A stretch of 64,000 nucleotides of DNA from the NCBI RefSeq assembly GCF_040939455.1, contig NC_134119.1:15054501-15118500 (forward strand), in the 5' to 3' direction. The notes under the pieces were generated by a model. That model did not search any database and was not told the origin of the DNA. It worked only from the letters and a program-made list of their open reading frames with translations. Shown piece by piece: positions 1 to 12,879 of the stretch (position 1 is the first letter of the stretch; the number at the start of each line of letters is the position of its first letter). Source of the stretch: Microcebus murinus. Its lineage: Eukaryota; Chordata; Mammalia; Primates; Cheirogaleidae. Position numbers and translations under genes: made by a program.

Positions 1-199
1 ATGACTCTACTGGACCAATAGCAATTCCCTAGGCTGTCAGAGAACGTGATCAGTGGCTGAATGTTGGAGAGAATAGCAAACCCATGGAGGAGGCTGCTGT
101 TCTGATGGTTGAGGAGTCCCGGGGGGGGGGGGGCTCATTAAATTTCTCTAGCATTGGAGAGACAGCCTCTCAGTTGCTTGAGGTATCAATCATGTATCA

Positions 200-640
200 C
201 TGTGATCATGTTGTGTTACACATCACCAAACATCTTAGTAGCTTAAAAACAGCCACCATGTATTTAGCTCACAATTCATGGGTCAGCAATTGAGGCTCAA
301 TGAGTGGTTGTTCAGGTGTTGACTGGACTACCTCATGCACCTGCTGTCAGCTACGGTTCATCTAGTAGGCTCTGCAGTGATTGGCTGTTGGCTGGGGCAC
401 CTTAGTTCTCCTCCACGTGGTCTCTTCTGCTCCAGCAGCCTAGCCCAGGCTCATTCTCATAGATGAGAATGGTACCAAAAGAAAATCCAATAGTGCAAGA
501 GACTAAATGGAAAAGTGCAAGGCCTCTTGAGTCCCAGGCTTGGAAAGAGCACACCCTTTTTTGGCCAAAGCAAGTCAGGGGCCAGCCCAGAGGCAAAGTA
601 GGGGAGGACTACAAAGTTCCCAGGCAAATAAGGGGTTGGG
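200..640 (-). repeat. LTR-like interspersed repeat (MaLR type, family uncertain)
   Basis: The order 'tagctcacaattcatgggtcagcaatt', a loop of ctgtcagct motifs, 'ttctcctccacgtggtctct', then 'ttggccaaagcaagtcaggggcca' is a familiar antisense order of an old mammalian LTR. The copy at 55.0 kb is related. No retroviral coding sequence is present. 1-200 and 640-1890 hold only non-repetitive-looking sequence, apart from a poly-G run at 119-132. Confidence 0.5.
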
Positions 641-1889
641 AGTGGGGGTGGGTGTCACTGTAGACATCAAGAAAATCAACCTGCCATACTCAGAGTGGAT
701 CAGGACGTCCACACTAAGACCAGACCTCCCAGACCAGCTCCAAACAGGTATGAAAGTGCTGTCTGGTGCTTTGGAGCATTCTGATTGTCATCTCCCCCTA
801 GAAGGTAGGACATGAATGCCAATATTTTCTGATTTGCTATGTGGGAAAACTGATGCATGACAAAGGCCATCCTCATTGTGAGGACACAAACCAGGGGGTT
901 GCTGGTTCCCAGCAGAAAGCAGCTCAAAGAAGAGATACAGTTGTCAATTCCCATTGTCACAATATGCCAGAATCCTCCCAAGTGTTATCTCACAGAAAAG
1001 TTTACAAAGGAAAAAAGGAGGTTCATAGGAAAGAAAGTTCATTTTTAAAGAGGGAAAGCTGAAATGCAATACAGCCTTTGAAAATCATGCTGTTTTTCCC
1101 ATCACTGACACAGAAAGACCTTTACAATATATTGTTTTTGAAAAATAAAATGGCATGTACAAGTAAAAAGATGCTCACCTAATGTTCACCGAAATGTTAA
1201 CAACAGGTGGTGAAATTTAGGATGATTTAATTTTCTACCATGTACCTGGTATATTTTTTAAAATGGACTTGTACAAAAAGGTAATTTCATTTTTTTCAAA
1301 TCCAAACAGGTGTACTTCATAGAATCTTAGCATTTTCATGCTGGAAATGACCTCCAAGAGTATAGAGCACTCTGCCCAGGAAGAATTTGCCTTCACCCAT
1401 GACAGGAGGGGATAATAAAGAAACCAAGGGGCAGGAAAAAGACCCGAGGGTGTGAGGCTGGGCATGAAGGGGTCACTGCTCACGTCCTGGTGATGTGGGG
1501 ACTCCTTAAAGTATACCTGAGGCTTACTTTAGAGTTATTTGTGTTTTGCAACATAAATCCCCTCCCACACCCCAAACATCTGAGCATCTTTGGGAAAATA
1601 CTTTCCAGTCACAAGTGCTTTGAATAAGTGGTAAGGCTTTACTGGTGTGGGGAAATCAAGGTAGTGGCTGAGTTTCACACTTGAGTCACCATCATGAAGA
1701 ATGGAGATTGCATGTGAGGGATGGAGACAGTATGTGTTAACTGGAAAGTTTTTTGAAGCAGAAATCTGGATCCAAAAGTAAAATGTGGATCCTGGCCCCA
1801 CTCTCAGAATTTATAGAAATATTGGGAAGGGTTAGGACTTCAACAGGGCACAAAATGGGGGTCTGAGTGGGTCTTATGTAGATTCCAAG

Positions 1890-2010
1890 AGTTCAGGTAT
1901 TTCTAGTTAACACCTGGATTACACAGATAAGAAAAGTGAGATTCAGAAAGTTAGATGATTTGGTGTTATGTTCACACTGCTCTATAGTGACAGGGGTGGG
2001 ACAAAACCTC
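1890..2010 (+). repeat. MIR fragment
   Basis: 'tagttaacacctggattacacagataagaaaagtgagattcag' keeps the order of a MIR core (open-ended deletion of the consensus 'cccattttacagatgaggaaactgagg'). It is strongly diverged. Confidence 0.45.
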
Positions 2011-2251
2011 ATTGTTGTTGAGGAAGCTTAACATAGCTCAATTTCATAGAGGGAGAGACCTAAATGTTAGTTTTGAGTCAATGTACACATTTGTTGGCAG
2101 TAACTTTTTAATTTTTGAAATAATGCCAGACTTGCAGAAAAGTTGCGAGAGTGCAAAGAACTTTTACAGACCTGTCGCCCTGAGTCCCCAGTTGTTAACA
2201 TTTTACTGTATTGGAAAAATTATTTCTCTATATATACATATTAAATACATT

Positions 2252-2393
2252 ATTTTCTAATTTATTTGTTTGTTTTTAAGACTAGTCAAGTGCAGTAGTG
2301 AGAAGGGGGAAAGGTAGAACAATGAGTTCAATCTCTGTGAACAATCAAGTGAGATAACTCACTACCTTTGGACCAGCCCATTTTCTAATTTAT
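2252..2393. mobile_element. Target-site duplication bounding the Y1 insertion
   Basis: The 14-mer attttctaatttat occurs at 2252-2265 and again at 2380-2393, exactly bracketing the Y1 copy and its A-rich tail. The empty site lies inside an old L1 3' UTR, which resumes with tagacatcat. Confidence 0.93.
2279..2378 (-). pseudogene. Y1 RNA (RNY1) retropseudogene
   Basis: Read on the minus strand, the segment begins GGCTGGTCC, continues AAGGTAGTGAGTTATCTCA, and ends with the lower-stem complement CTACTGCACTTGACTAGTC. This is the arrangement of Y1 RNA, the small Ro60-bound RNA involved in RNA quality control and DNA replication. The upper loop has lost about 8 bases, so the copy is 100 nt instead of about 112. 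The expected T run at the 3' end is replaced by an A-rich tail (T-rich on plus, 2266-2278). Perfect 14-base direct repeats flank it (2252-2265 and 2380-2393). These are hallmarks of L1-driven retrotransposition, so I call it a processed pseudogene and not a functional RNA gene. Confidence 0.93.
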
Positions 2394-2639
2394 AGACATC
2401 ATTATTGTGTTGTCAATTGTCTTCATAGTATCTTTTATAGCAAAACAAAACAAAACAAAACAAAAAAACCCAGTCTGGCCCAAAGTTCAATCCAAGATCA
2501 CATGTTGCATGTAGTTGTCATTTCTCTTTCAGCCTGAGTTTCTTAGCCTATTTGTCTTTGTCTTTCATGGCCTTAATACTTTTGAAGAGTACAAACCAGT
2601 TATTTTGTAAAATGTCCCTCAGTTGAGGATCATCTGCTC

Positions 2640-4630
2640 CTTTCTTATTATTAGATTGAAGCATTGCATCTTGGCAGGGATAATACACGTGTCATGGTGT
2701 GTGCACCTGGGTGTAAGGTACACAGTCTTTTAATATGGCTACCTCGGGTTGAGACAAACTGCTCTGGACGCACCCACCTAAGGGTGGACTTATAAACTGA
2801 GCGCAAGACATGGTTGTGGCCACACTCAGTGCTCCTGGCTCAAATGCTTCTGAGCGTCCAAGTGTAAAAATGCCAAATAACTAAAAAGTACAGCCTATTT
2901 CAGTGGTTTCCAATTGCTATAATTATCCAAACAAGAAGCAACTCATTTTTAATGAACACAGAGTTTGTAGCTTCTATTTATTTATTCTTTGTCATTCTTT
3001 TCCTTTTAATCTGGGGGCGGGCATGGCTGGGCAATGGAGAAGAAAAGGGGGATGAGGAGCTGGGCATTTTGAGTAAAGCAATGGCTCCAGAACTATAAAG
3101 GGATAAAATAATTGAAGCGACTCAACAAGAAGCCTTTCCATTCTCAGAGGTAGAGTGGCATCTGGCTGCACAGAAAATCATATGCTGTCTCATAAAAACC
3201 CATCAATGAGAAACAGCGCAAGGCAATTTCATACAGAAGGCAAACAAGCCACATTATTTAGATGAATAAAGTAAATATGATTTCACTAGTGGAGTGAAGT
3301 CTCGACGGCTCTGTTAAGCAGATGCTTTCATGCAGTGGAGAAGCCTAATTGTTTATGTGCATTTCCAGCTCCTGTTTACAAGAGGAGGCCTGTGGAGCAA
3401 GGTCATCGTGTCTTTGAGTAACCAGATGTAACAGCAGATATCACTCAGCTTCAACCTGTTAGTGTGCGTTACCAGCTTCTCACGGTCTAAGAAGGTCTTT
3501 TGCATGTAGAACTAGAGACTAATTGCCAAAACAGAGTTTTTGTACACCTCAACTCATAAAATAGGTATTTGTAAGAGCTGGATGGAAACATCAGGTCAGG
3601 TGAAGTCTTATAAACTAGCCTATAGAACTAGCACATTATTATATGTTTTCCTTTGCACATAAACTTGAATATGTCGTCTTTCCAACTGTAGGACCCACCC
3701 TTTTCAGTGTGCCCCATCTTCATGGGGCTCAACAAAAACTTGTTAATAAAATAAGAACATATGGATGGATATTCTTCTGGAATTAGCTGATTTGTAAGGT
3801 GCTGTGCATAAGGGAAACAAGGGGAGAGAGAGGAAAGTCATCAATCCAGCACTCAGGACACCTGGTTCTAGACCCACTCTGCCCACTCCTAAGCACTTAT
3901 CCTTCATGGATAATACTCAACTCTTCCGTGATTCCAGCAGTCACTCTTCCCCATGACCAGGAGCATGGCGATATGAAATGGCTTGGGTTATCCATAGTTG
4001 TTCACTATTCTAGGACTGAGCTAACAGTCCACAGTGAGATTCAAACTATGATTTATCCCAAGAATTGAACAACTAATTTATGTCATGTCTAGAATGACAA
4101 AAAAGTAATGAGACAGGCAGAAGGTGCCTGATCCTGAGTTTTACCCACGGAACTATTTCTTTCTAGCCTCAGGCAAAATTTCTATACATCATACCAGAAA
4201 GGAAAATTTAAAAACAAGCATTATTCCTTTGGAATATCAGAGAGTAAGCTACCCATCAGGTGGGCTGGGATCACAATGTTATACCACTATCTTTTCTTCC
4301 CTTTTTGGCTTCTAAGTTAGGGAGTCTGTTCTAGACTCGCATATTTATATGTCAAGGAAGGAAGTAGGATGTATTTAATTGTTTTGCTCTTAGCTGGACT
4401 AAACTCCATGGACAGAACTGGTTGTTCTATCAACTATTCATTGTGACTTCAAGGACAAAAATTAATCAAGCCATTAGTATCACTGATGTCATCAGCCAGT
4501 GTCAATGGGATCAAACACATATAACCTGACTTCTTAGTAGCATCATCTGTTAAAAAGGATGGTGAAACCTGCGGCCAGGACATGAGTGATTCTCCAGGAC
4601 ACAGAAAGCAGGCAGAGACTGAGGTTCCTC
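2640..4630. other. Intron 1 sequence without recognised genes or repeats
   Basis: Mostly unique-looking DNA. The part at 3230-3500 is less AT-rich, has no repeat signature and carries several transcription-factor-like motifs; it is listed in the findings as a possible conserved element. Short ORFs here show no known domain. Confidence 0.5.
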
Positions 4631-4639
4631 CAACTCACT

Positions 4640-5130
4640 ACTAGCTTAACTTATTCTCCTCTTCTATATGGCCTCTCTACCATAGTTTCCAAATACCCTT
4701 CAATGCCTCCTTCAACCCACTTGTGAAATCCAAACTCCTCAGCATGGTGTGGTTGACCCCTCTTTAACTGGCCCCAGTTCACTTATTTGACCTCATCTCC
4801 CAGTCTCTTGGCACTTAGCCAGACAAAGCTACTTGCAATCCTTCTAAAATCCCTGTGCATTTTATTGCACATCCTGTGCTTTCCTCTATAAACACCCTTT
4901 CCCTTAAATCTGTTGAAATTATAAGCCTCCACATCAACTCACCTCAATGTACGATTGTCTGCTTTGTGAAGACTTTCTTTCTGCTGGCAGTCATTGCCTC
5001 ACATGCACTATATCTTAAATGTATCACAAAACTTGCCAATACTCTACTTGTTTACAAAGAGCATCCCCATTCCTCTGTGGTTCCTGGAAGTCAGATCTGT
5101 ATATTGTCTACCTTTAGGTCCCCTGAGTAG
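4640..5130 (+). repeat. L2 LINE 3'-end fragment
   Basis: The order 'aaatccaaactcctcagcatggtgtg', 'ctggccccagttcactta', 'gacctcatctccca', 'cttagccagacaaagctacttgc' follows the L2 3' region on the plus strand, diverged throughout. It has no intact reading frame. Confidence 0.65.
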
Positions 5131-5339
5131 CAGATGGTGTTGATATTCTGCCTGTCTTTCCTGGACCCCACTCTGGAGGTCACCATATGGAGTACCTACA
5201 CATGCACCGGAAGTGCCAGAGATTTGATGCCCTCCAGGAGCAACCCCCAACCAAGGAGAAAAGGTAGCTAGTGGTTATGTTTCCAAGATTCCTCACCCTT
5301 TGATGGGGCAATTCAGAGATTAACTCTCAAGGGTCCTGT

Positions 5340-5570
5340 TGTAGAAGATTGGAGGAATGGTCCTTGTTTTCTTCATGTGTCCCTGTATCCATTCCCTGGG
5401 CTAGTCCTCTCCCACACTGACTCTAAGATTGGTCACGTGACTTGCTTTGGCCAATGGGACCTAGTAAATATGGCACAAACAAAGAATTAAAAAGTATTTT
5501 CACTCTAGGTTTTGATCTCTCTTCCAGCTATCGAAACCTTTCTTACACCAATGGGATTGAATTCCGGTTG
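5340..5570 (+). repeat. LTR-like or related interspersed repeat, uncertain family
   Basis: 'gattggtcacgtgacttgctttggccaatgggac' followed by 'ggcacaaacaaagaatt' is a phrase seen in an old mammalian interspersed repeat. The 5570-6420 stretch after it shows nothing I recognise. Confidence 0.4.
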
Positions 5571-6419
5571 TCTAACTTGTTCCCAAATCCACGTCTCAGT
5601 GTCTGGCATCATGCTTGCTTATTGAATATACTTAGTAATTGTTTGTTTAATGAACTGAATGTTTTTCTCTTTCTCTGCTTCCCCCTGGTATAACTGTGGC
5701 TCTTGGTAACATCTCTGTCCATTGCTTTGAAACTCCCATAACTCTTCTTTGTTCCTTTTTTCCTTTCCAGTTAATGGCCAGCATGTTCGTTTCTGGGTTC
5801 AGCTGCTAGGTCCAAGTCTGGGTTTATGCCAAGGCTCAGTGAAGACACAACTCTCCAAGGTCCCCTTCAGCCTGATTCTGCCCATCTCCTTTCCGCCTAA
5901 AGTTCTGCCCCTGGACTTCAGGAGATCACAACTGGCTTGCTTCCCATCCCTGTCACCACATTTTAAACTCTGTAAGGCTTCTCTTGGTCTCTCCCATTCT
6001 TGGCTGACAGTTCCTAGAAACACAGTCAGCAAGAACTGACTAGACTTGATTCTTGGATGCCAACCACCTTCTTGTGTTTGAGCTTCCACCATCATCGAAG
6101 AGAATTGATGGCCACCTAATGAAATGAAATTTTTTTCCTTCTCACTGAAGTGGAGGACAAGCTAAGGGCAAAGAAGGAAAGGATTTGTGGGTCACCTTAT
6201 TCTCCTCTGTCACTTGATTCTTAATTAACCATGAAGTCACAAAATTTTAGGATATAAAGGGCAATTAGTTAATGGAAGCCATCTAACACAGGCACAAAGC
6301 AGGACATTCATACAACCTTTCCTAGCATACTTGGTCTTCCTGATTGCATTGTCCTGTGACACATCTGCCTGTCATGAAGTGAGAATCTAATGATAATGCT
6401 GAACTTTTAGATTCTTTCC

Positions 6420-6510
6420 TAATCATTTATTTTTGTATTTATTGGGTGCTTACTAAATATATAGCACTGTGCTAATCACTAAAGAGGTAGTCAAAGAACA
6501 ATAAATTCCC
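6420..6510 (+). repeat. MIR-like 5' fragment
   Basis: 'tattgggtgcttactaaatatatagcactgtgctaatcac' is the usual MIR left part (ttgagcacttactatgtgccaggcactgtgctaagcac), diverged. The following 6510-7300 is unique-looking, ending in a poly-T run at 7294-7311. Confidence 0.5.
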
Positions 6511-7311
6511 ATTCTATCTTTCACCAAGTGTGGATCCAATAGGCTGTTGTTGGTGTGTAATCCCTGAATCTATGAGAAGCTTTGTTTGGAAAATGGGAAT
6601 TTATAAAAAATTGGGGGAGGGTAAAATGGTAAAAAAGCATACCAGGAGGACCTGAAATGAATTAGTCTGGTCAGACCAAGTTGGTTTATGTGGCTAATCA
6701 CTCATAGGAATCTCATACAATCCAGTTCTGTCTCATCCACGGAAAACTGGTTCCGTGGTCCAGCAATGCATCATCGTCTGAACAGCCAAAAAGCAGCAAA
6801 GAGTTAAACACATAAACAAAACGTTTGACCTCCTTTTCCTCATTTGTAAAATGAGGGGTTAAATTAAGATCTTCCTAGGATCGCTTTCTGTTCTGACAGG
6901 CTGTAATTTTATAATTGCAGTTATTATTTGTAAAAATGTAAATGACTCTGGGTAAACCAGATAGAATAATGCAGACTCAATTAGCTAGGTATGTCACAAT
7001 ATTTTGGTGGGATAACAACCTCCAGGTAGTCTGACACATGTTTAGAAATCATTACTCATAAAAATCACTGCAACCGCGTCCCGTCACTGTCACACTACTT
7101 TGCTTCTTGCCCTCCCTTTACCACTAGGCTTCTCGAAGGAATTGTCTGTAATTGATATCTCCACTTCGTCATACTTGCTGCTACCTTTCACAATTGGCCT
7201 TCTTTCCTGTAGTAGACACCATCACTTTCCTGCTCAGGTCCCCTTGGATAGGCCTTACCATGTAGTGTGTGTCAGTCTTTGCATCTTGTGAGGGTTTTTT
7301 TTTTTTTTTTT

Positions 7312-7670
7312 AATGACCAAATTCTGCTCTGTTTGAGCATATACCAGGGCAAAATGCTGGAAAGTTAACACTGGCCTGGAGTAACTGTCAATCGCCAATC
7401 ACTATCTGAATGCAATTGGTGTATCAATAGCCCAGCTCCCTCACCCTTGGGCAGGGTAACTCTGGGTCACATGTTCTGTACCAGCTCCCAGTGTTTCCCA
7501 GTGGGACTGAGCTTCAGTCACCCATGACAATGACTTGTGCTATAATGTACCCTTATTCCTGCCTTCCCTTCTCTATCTCAGTTCCCCACTCCTCTAGCTG
7601 TATTTTCTAGAATCATACCTTGAATAAACTACTTGTATTTAAATTCATGTTCCAAGGCCTATATCTAGGA
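7312..7670 (+). repeat. Solitary LTR-like element
   Basis: A stretch of mixed composition ends with 'ttgaataaactacttgtatttaaattc', a typical LTR polyadenylation-signal context. Upstream motifs such as 'acttgtgctataatgtaccc' and the pyrimidine-rich 'gccttcccttctctatctcag' fit an old ERV LTR. No internal coding region is seen. Family not named. Confidence 0.4.
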
Positions 7671-7679
7671 GCTCAAACT

Positions 7680-8580
7680 AACATACTTCTCCTCTTCCAG
7701 TGTGCTAAGGCAACTCCTCCAATTTCAACAGTGACTTCACTTTTAAAACCAGTGGCCGCAGTTGTCTCATCTTCTCTTCTTAACTCTCTCCTCCCTTCCT
7801 TTCACAGCCCTGTGCACTCTTGATTATCCTTCTGAATCTCTAACAGCCCAAGTTCTGTCTCCCTTCCTGGCTCTTTTTCCTCCCCCTAGGTCCAAAGTTC
7901 TCCAACATTTTGTCCTAAGACCTCTTCTGTCTGTTTTCTCTCAGCCGTCTTCCTTGGCAATGCTAGTTACTGCCGTGGCATGAGTGAGGTGTATGTGGAT
8001 CAATCCTTATGCATTTGACTTTTAGTTTCTTGACAACCTTCCCTTCTTTTTCACTTTGGCAACTCTGGTCCTTGGACCTTATCATTATCCAAAAGTGCTC
8101 AGTTTTTAGAATTTTCAATTTCAATACTCATACCCCACTCACTAACCAGAGCTTTCTCCCTTTCAACTTACTCACTGTCATTCCCAATTTACCTGTTTTA
8201 TTTCATTAATATTCCATTTTTGAATACTTCATTTCTCTCTCCCTCACCCCAATCTGAATGTTGCTTAAGAAAATGACTCAGATAGTGCTACCATAAATCC
8301 ATTCTTTCCCACTTGGCCCCAGGTGCTGCCCAGAAATCATTATTTGTCCTCTAGAAGCTCCCTCTTCCATTCCCACTAGCAGTGTTCAAAGTTTATTCTC
8401 CCTTGAAGCCCCTACCCATCTGCTCTTTCCTTACTCTAAACATTGACTTTGACTCTTACTCCTCTGAAATAATTGTGATTCCTAAGTGAAAACTATCACC
8501 ACACCTTCCTCTGGCATCTACAAACAGGACTTCATCTGTCCATTTTTCTCCCTCTAATTTCAAATTGAGGAGAGCTCCCT
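7680..8580 (+). repeat. L2-like LINE fragment
   Basis: C/T-rich text such as 'cccaagttctgtctcccttcc', 'cctaagacctcttctgtctg' and 'cacaccttcctctggcatctac' resembles the L2 coding/3' region on the plus strand. It is heavily decayed and carries no open frame of note. Confidence 0.4.
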
Positions 8581-8599
8581 TTTCAATAAAACCCAGCTA

Positions 8600-10920
8600 A
8601 TCAAGAGATGCATGAAAATGGAGAATTTGGGACTGAAGAAGTTCTAGTGATCTGTGATGAAATTAGAATTTTAAGATAGAGCCAATATAAGCAATACTAT
8701 GAATTGTGGTTATAAGTAGAAGGTTAATACATAGATCTAACATGATGTAAAAATAATGATATAACTAATGAACATTAGGATGTGGAAGCAGAGACAGTGA
8801 GAGAAAGTGTTAGGGTGCAAACTTCCTCATTTTACGAAGCACTGAGTCCATAACTCACTAAAGCTGAAATATGCAATTATATAAACATATAATTAAATAT
8901 ATGTAATCTATCTAGGTGTCTACCATTTATATGTAAAATATGTAATTACAAACTCATAATTATTATACACAATATTTTTTTCTTAACTTTAGAAAGATCT
9001 ATTAGGAAACAATATTGTCTTTGTTGACATATTTATCTGAAGTTAAACAATTTTTGTGGTTTTCTTTCAGTTTCCTCTTGTGTTAATTCTATAATAATTA
9101 ATATATGAATAATTTAATGAATAATTTAAAACTTAAAATAGCATACATGATGTGATTCCAGTGCTGAAAAGTATTTATCTCTTTTCTCTCTATACACATT
9201 CATACAGAAATATTTGCAATAAAATTTATCTAATGCTGATAATGGTCATTTCTGAGTAATGAGATTTGGGAAAACTAAAAAAATTACTTTCTTCCAGTGC
9301 TTTTTTGGTATTACTTGATATTTAAAAAATTATGATAATGTGTAACATTAACAAAAATAACAAAGTTATATTGTTTGTGTAATTGGGAATTCTTAGATTA
9401 TCTCAAGTTATTTGGTTATTCTCACTCATGGTGTTTATGAGTGCAGCAATGTGTGAAAATCTTGTCCTTACACTGAGATGTTTACTATCTCCCAAATGGA
9501 AGAATTCAGGTTTTTTTGTTTGTGTGTTTGTTTGTTTAAATCTTAAGAGGGAAGGTGTTTAAATGTTTATTAAATCTAATGCCAATGTAAATTAGATCAT
9601 TCAAAAAATATTCATTGTAGGTTTAGTTTTTCCAGGTACTGTGTTTACACAGAAAGCTAGACTGACAGTGTTTTTACTCTCAATACTTGAAACACAAGTA
9701 TTCTAGGTCAAAACTGTTTTTTCTAATGACATTACAGCACTTTGCAAATGTTTTAAACCTAAGTTATTATCTTTATGTTCTCACTGCCCCTCGATAGCTG
9801 GTTCTATATGTTATTCACTCTTGTTTGAACTATTTAGAAAAAACAAGGAGAAGAATTGGATATTTATGAAAGTTAATGTCAAGTTTAAATTTAGACAGAA
9901 AATTCAATCCTAGAATCTTACAGTTTTCTTCTTGTTCTTGTTCACTTTCTAATGGAGAAACTATCAATACCCTATAACATCCTCAAGTCTATTTCACTCT
10001 ATGTCAGAAAATTGAGTTGTGTCTTCATTTTACTTTCAACACAAGAGTTTGTTGTAGTCAACTATTCTCATCAGAAGATCTCAGCACATCGCAACAATAT
10101 CCAAAAAGTCATAGTCAAGTTAGCTTTAGGGATAAAAACAATTTTCAAGGCAATTTAGTTCTTTTTATATATTCCCCATAGAGAAGCCATCCGTTAGTAT
10201 ACACTATGAATGTTAACTCAGATGTAATTTCTTCACTCCCTAATTGTTCACGAACTTTAAGCACATTAAATTCTATTTAATTCTTAATAAAGAAAGGTAA
10301 AGTGGAATGTCTGTTTTTGAACTGCTCTGTGGTTATCTGGATCTCAAATAATAATACACAAATTCAATACAGAATTTCTTTTTGAAATAATGGATCTGAA
10401 TTTGATGTAATACGAAACCATTGCTCCAGTCAGGAGAAAAACTTTGAACTTCGGTTTCCATGTTTTATTCTTAAAGCCTGATTTCTTTGAGCAGTGAGTG
10501 CTGAATACATAATTATTTCAAACTTAACTGTAGCATCACTCCCTGATGTGCTATAACATTATGATCTACAGTTAATAAGACCTTTTGAAATAGAAATTGA
10601 TTTCTAGATATTCATTCAGTTGAGAAAAAAGAGGTGTAGTTCCCCCCTCCTTTTGTATTTTGATCAGGTTGTAACTACAGACTTTTTTTTCTCTGTTCAA
10701 AGAGCTCATCTACTACTGATAATTTCTAAGTTGGGAATTTTAGGAAAGCTCAGAAGTTTAGGGAAGCCAGTTTCTTGCTGGTTGCCACTTACTTCTATTT
10801 CCTAGCTGAGTTGTTGCTATTAGAGAAATGGATCCTACAGGGATAGTTTCTTTATTCGTTTTTTTCAGCACCTTTCTCTGAGTTTCTGGCCAAATCACTG
10901 TCTTGAGGTCCAAGCATATT
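8600..10920. other. AT-rich intron sequence, no feature recognised
   Basis: Very AT-rich, with no recognisable gene or repeat. It contains only short ORFs of no recognisable family. A L2/MIR-like remnant may follow at 10920-11000 ('cttgaggtccaagcatatttattagtcaag'). Confidence 0.5.
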
Positions 10921-11179
10921 TATTAGTCAAGAAGCACATATTGACCACCTATGATAAGAAGGGCATATTGGTTGCCAGTAGGAAGAAGAGAGTGATGAAT
11001 GGGTTTTATATTCTTGCTTAAGAAGGCAAATCACAAATACTTGAAAACTTGATTGACAGTATGTGTTGAAAACATGAGAGCTCTCAGAAGGCTTTGAAAG
11101 ATTATTTTTATTGTGATTTGGCTTGGCTGCAAGGTTTAGAGATTCACTCCAGCAACTTAAGAAAAGGGATTTTTACTGA

Positions 11180-11560
11180 CAGCATATTAGTTTGGGTAAT
11201 ACTGGTTGCTTTAAAGAAAAAAAAAAAAACCAAATATCAGTGCCTTAATATAAAAGCAGTTTACTTATCATTCATGTAACATCTTCTAAGTCAGAAATCA
11301 GGGATCTGGGTTCCTTTCATTTTGTGACTCTGTCATCTTTAGCATTTGGCATCCAAAATTACAGTTCTCAACCACATCAAGCCTCAGAAGACAGCAGAAC
11401 CCAGAGAACCAATTGATAGGGAATTTTCATGCGTCCGGCATGGAAGAAGTACGCATCACTTTTGCTCACATTACACAGCTAGAATTTTCCCATGATCACA
11501 CTTATCTACAAAGCAGGCTAGAAAATGTCTCTCTGTGGCCCACAGAGGGGACTTGAGTTT
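11180..11560 (-). repeat. MaLR-like LTR fragment, uncertain family
   Basis: 'agcatattagtttgggtaatactgg...' then 'agtgccttaatataaaagcagtttacttatcat' and 'gtcagaaatcagggatctgggttcc' follow the antisense order of an old mammalian LTR. A run of A (11216-11229) interrupts it. Diverged. Confidence 0.45.
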
Positions 11561-11949
11561 GGTGATCATCTCTTCAGCCTATGTCACCAGTGTGTTTTGC
11601 TAGGAAGTAGGGCTAGAAAGTTATTCGGAGCTTAGATGAAATACCTGAGTCTGCCATGGCCTGAATGGGCTTTCTCATGGCAACTGTATTCCATTCTCCT
11701 CTCTACAGCAACTAGCCAGTCAAATTTCCTGAGAAAGCCAGCATGACCAGCTGAGATAATTGCCTTGGCCTGTAATGAATTAAATTCACTGAATTATTTG
11801 GGTCAGGTAGTCTCATGGACCACGGCTAGCACGTGGATGGATTGCTGTTGGGCTGGGTATATATTCCTCACCCAATCAGTTGTTACTCCTGTAAAAGTAC
11901 ACCCCACAACTGCTTTCTTGAGTAAAAGAGTGTTGCTAGGCCGCGGACT

Positions 11950-12150
11950 TACTATTATTGCTACTGCCTATAATAGCTGTTTTATTCTATGCATTCAGCA
12001 CTGTGACCAGAACCTTGCATACAATATATTTATTTTCATAACCATGATATTTTATTAACCACTTTCCAATGACAGCAAATTTCTGAGAGATTTAATAACC
12101 TGGCCAAGTTTCCAGTGCCATCTGATTCCAAGTCCCATAATCTTTACCTT
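11950..12150 (+). repeat. MIR fragment
   Basis: 'tgcattcagcactgtgaccag', 'tttattttcataaccatgat' and 'gatttaataacctggccaagttt' track the MIR consensus on the plus strand. Confidence 0.55.
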
Positions 12151-12879
12151 TGAACGTTACTGCTCTGGTTTCCTTCAGTCACATAGGGGCATTGGGTACA
12201 GCAAATGTTCTGATAGTTATGACTGGTGTTGGGGGAAAGGGACAGATTATATGCAATCGTAGTTCCAAATGGATAGAGAACACTCTAGTTGAAGTCACCC
12301 AGAGAGGGCCTGAGGGATGAGCTTGGACTCGATCTAAGGCATAGCATATTAAACTGAAGTTCAAAAGGAATTAATGGCACCCCTGTCTGGGGAAACAAGG
12401 TTATAGGCTGCTATTTTCCCTTTGTTGCCATGGTAGTAGATCTTGTAGATCCAGAAGAACTGACCCTTAAGGTCTTCTTGGATGGGAATCTTTTTGGAAA
12501 TACTTAGGTTCAAATCCATATCCTGTTCTTATTCTCTAAACCATGTCAATGTTGACACAAAGAAGTATGGGATATGAGGGGATGGGAGAACACTGCTAGG
12601 GAACTCTTCTTTTGACTGACAACTGACTGTATAATAAAGTCAGAGTAAAATTATATAATCTGGATCCAATATTGTTGGGACATCAAGACACAATTTATTG
12701 GGTAGAAGTAGAAATTCCAAAATATATATTTGACAAAAATTACTATCCATAATAGGTGAAAAAAAAAGCCAACAAATAAAAAATGAATATGGACAACCCT
12801 GAAGAAAAACTTTTCAGAGCAAAATACCTGAACAAATATTGTATAAACCATCAATAAGCATATGAAGAAGTGTTCCACT

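Larger units (their letters stand above)
2065..2640 (-). repeat. Old L1M 3'-UTR fragment, interrupted by Y1 pseudogene and (CAAAA)n
   Basis: The text 'ccctgagtccccagttgttaac' and the flanking phrases resemble the 3' UTR of ancient mammalian L1 read in antisense. The Y1 copy splits it at 2266-2379, and a pentanucleotide (aaaac)n run sits at 2441-2466. Orientation and boundaries are approximate. Confidence 0.5.
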
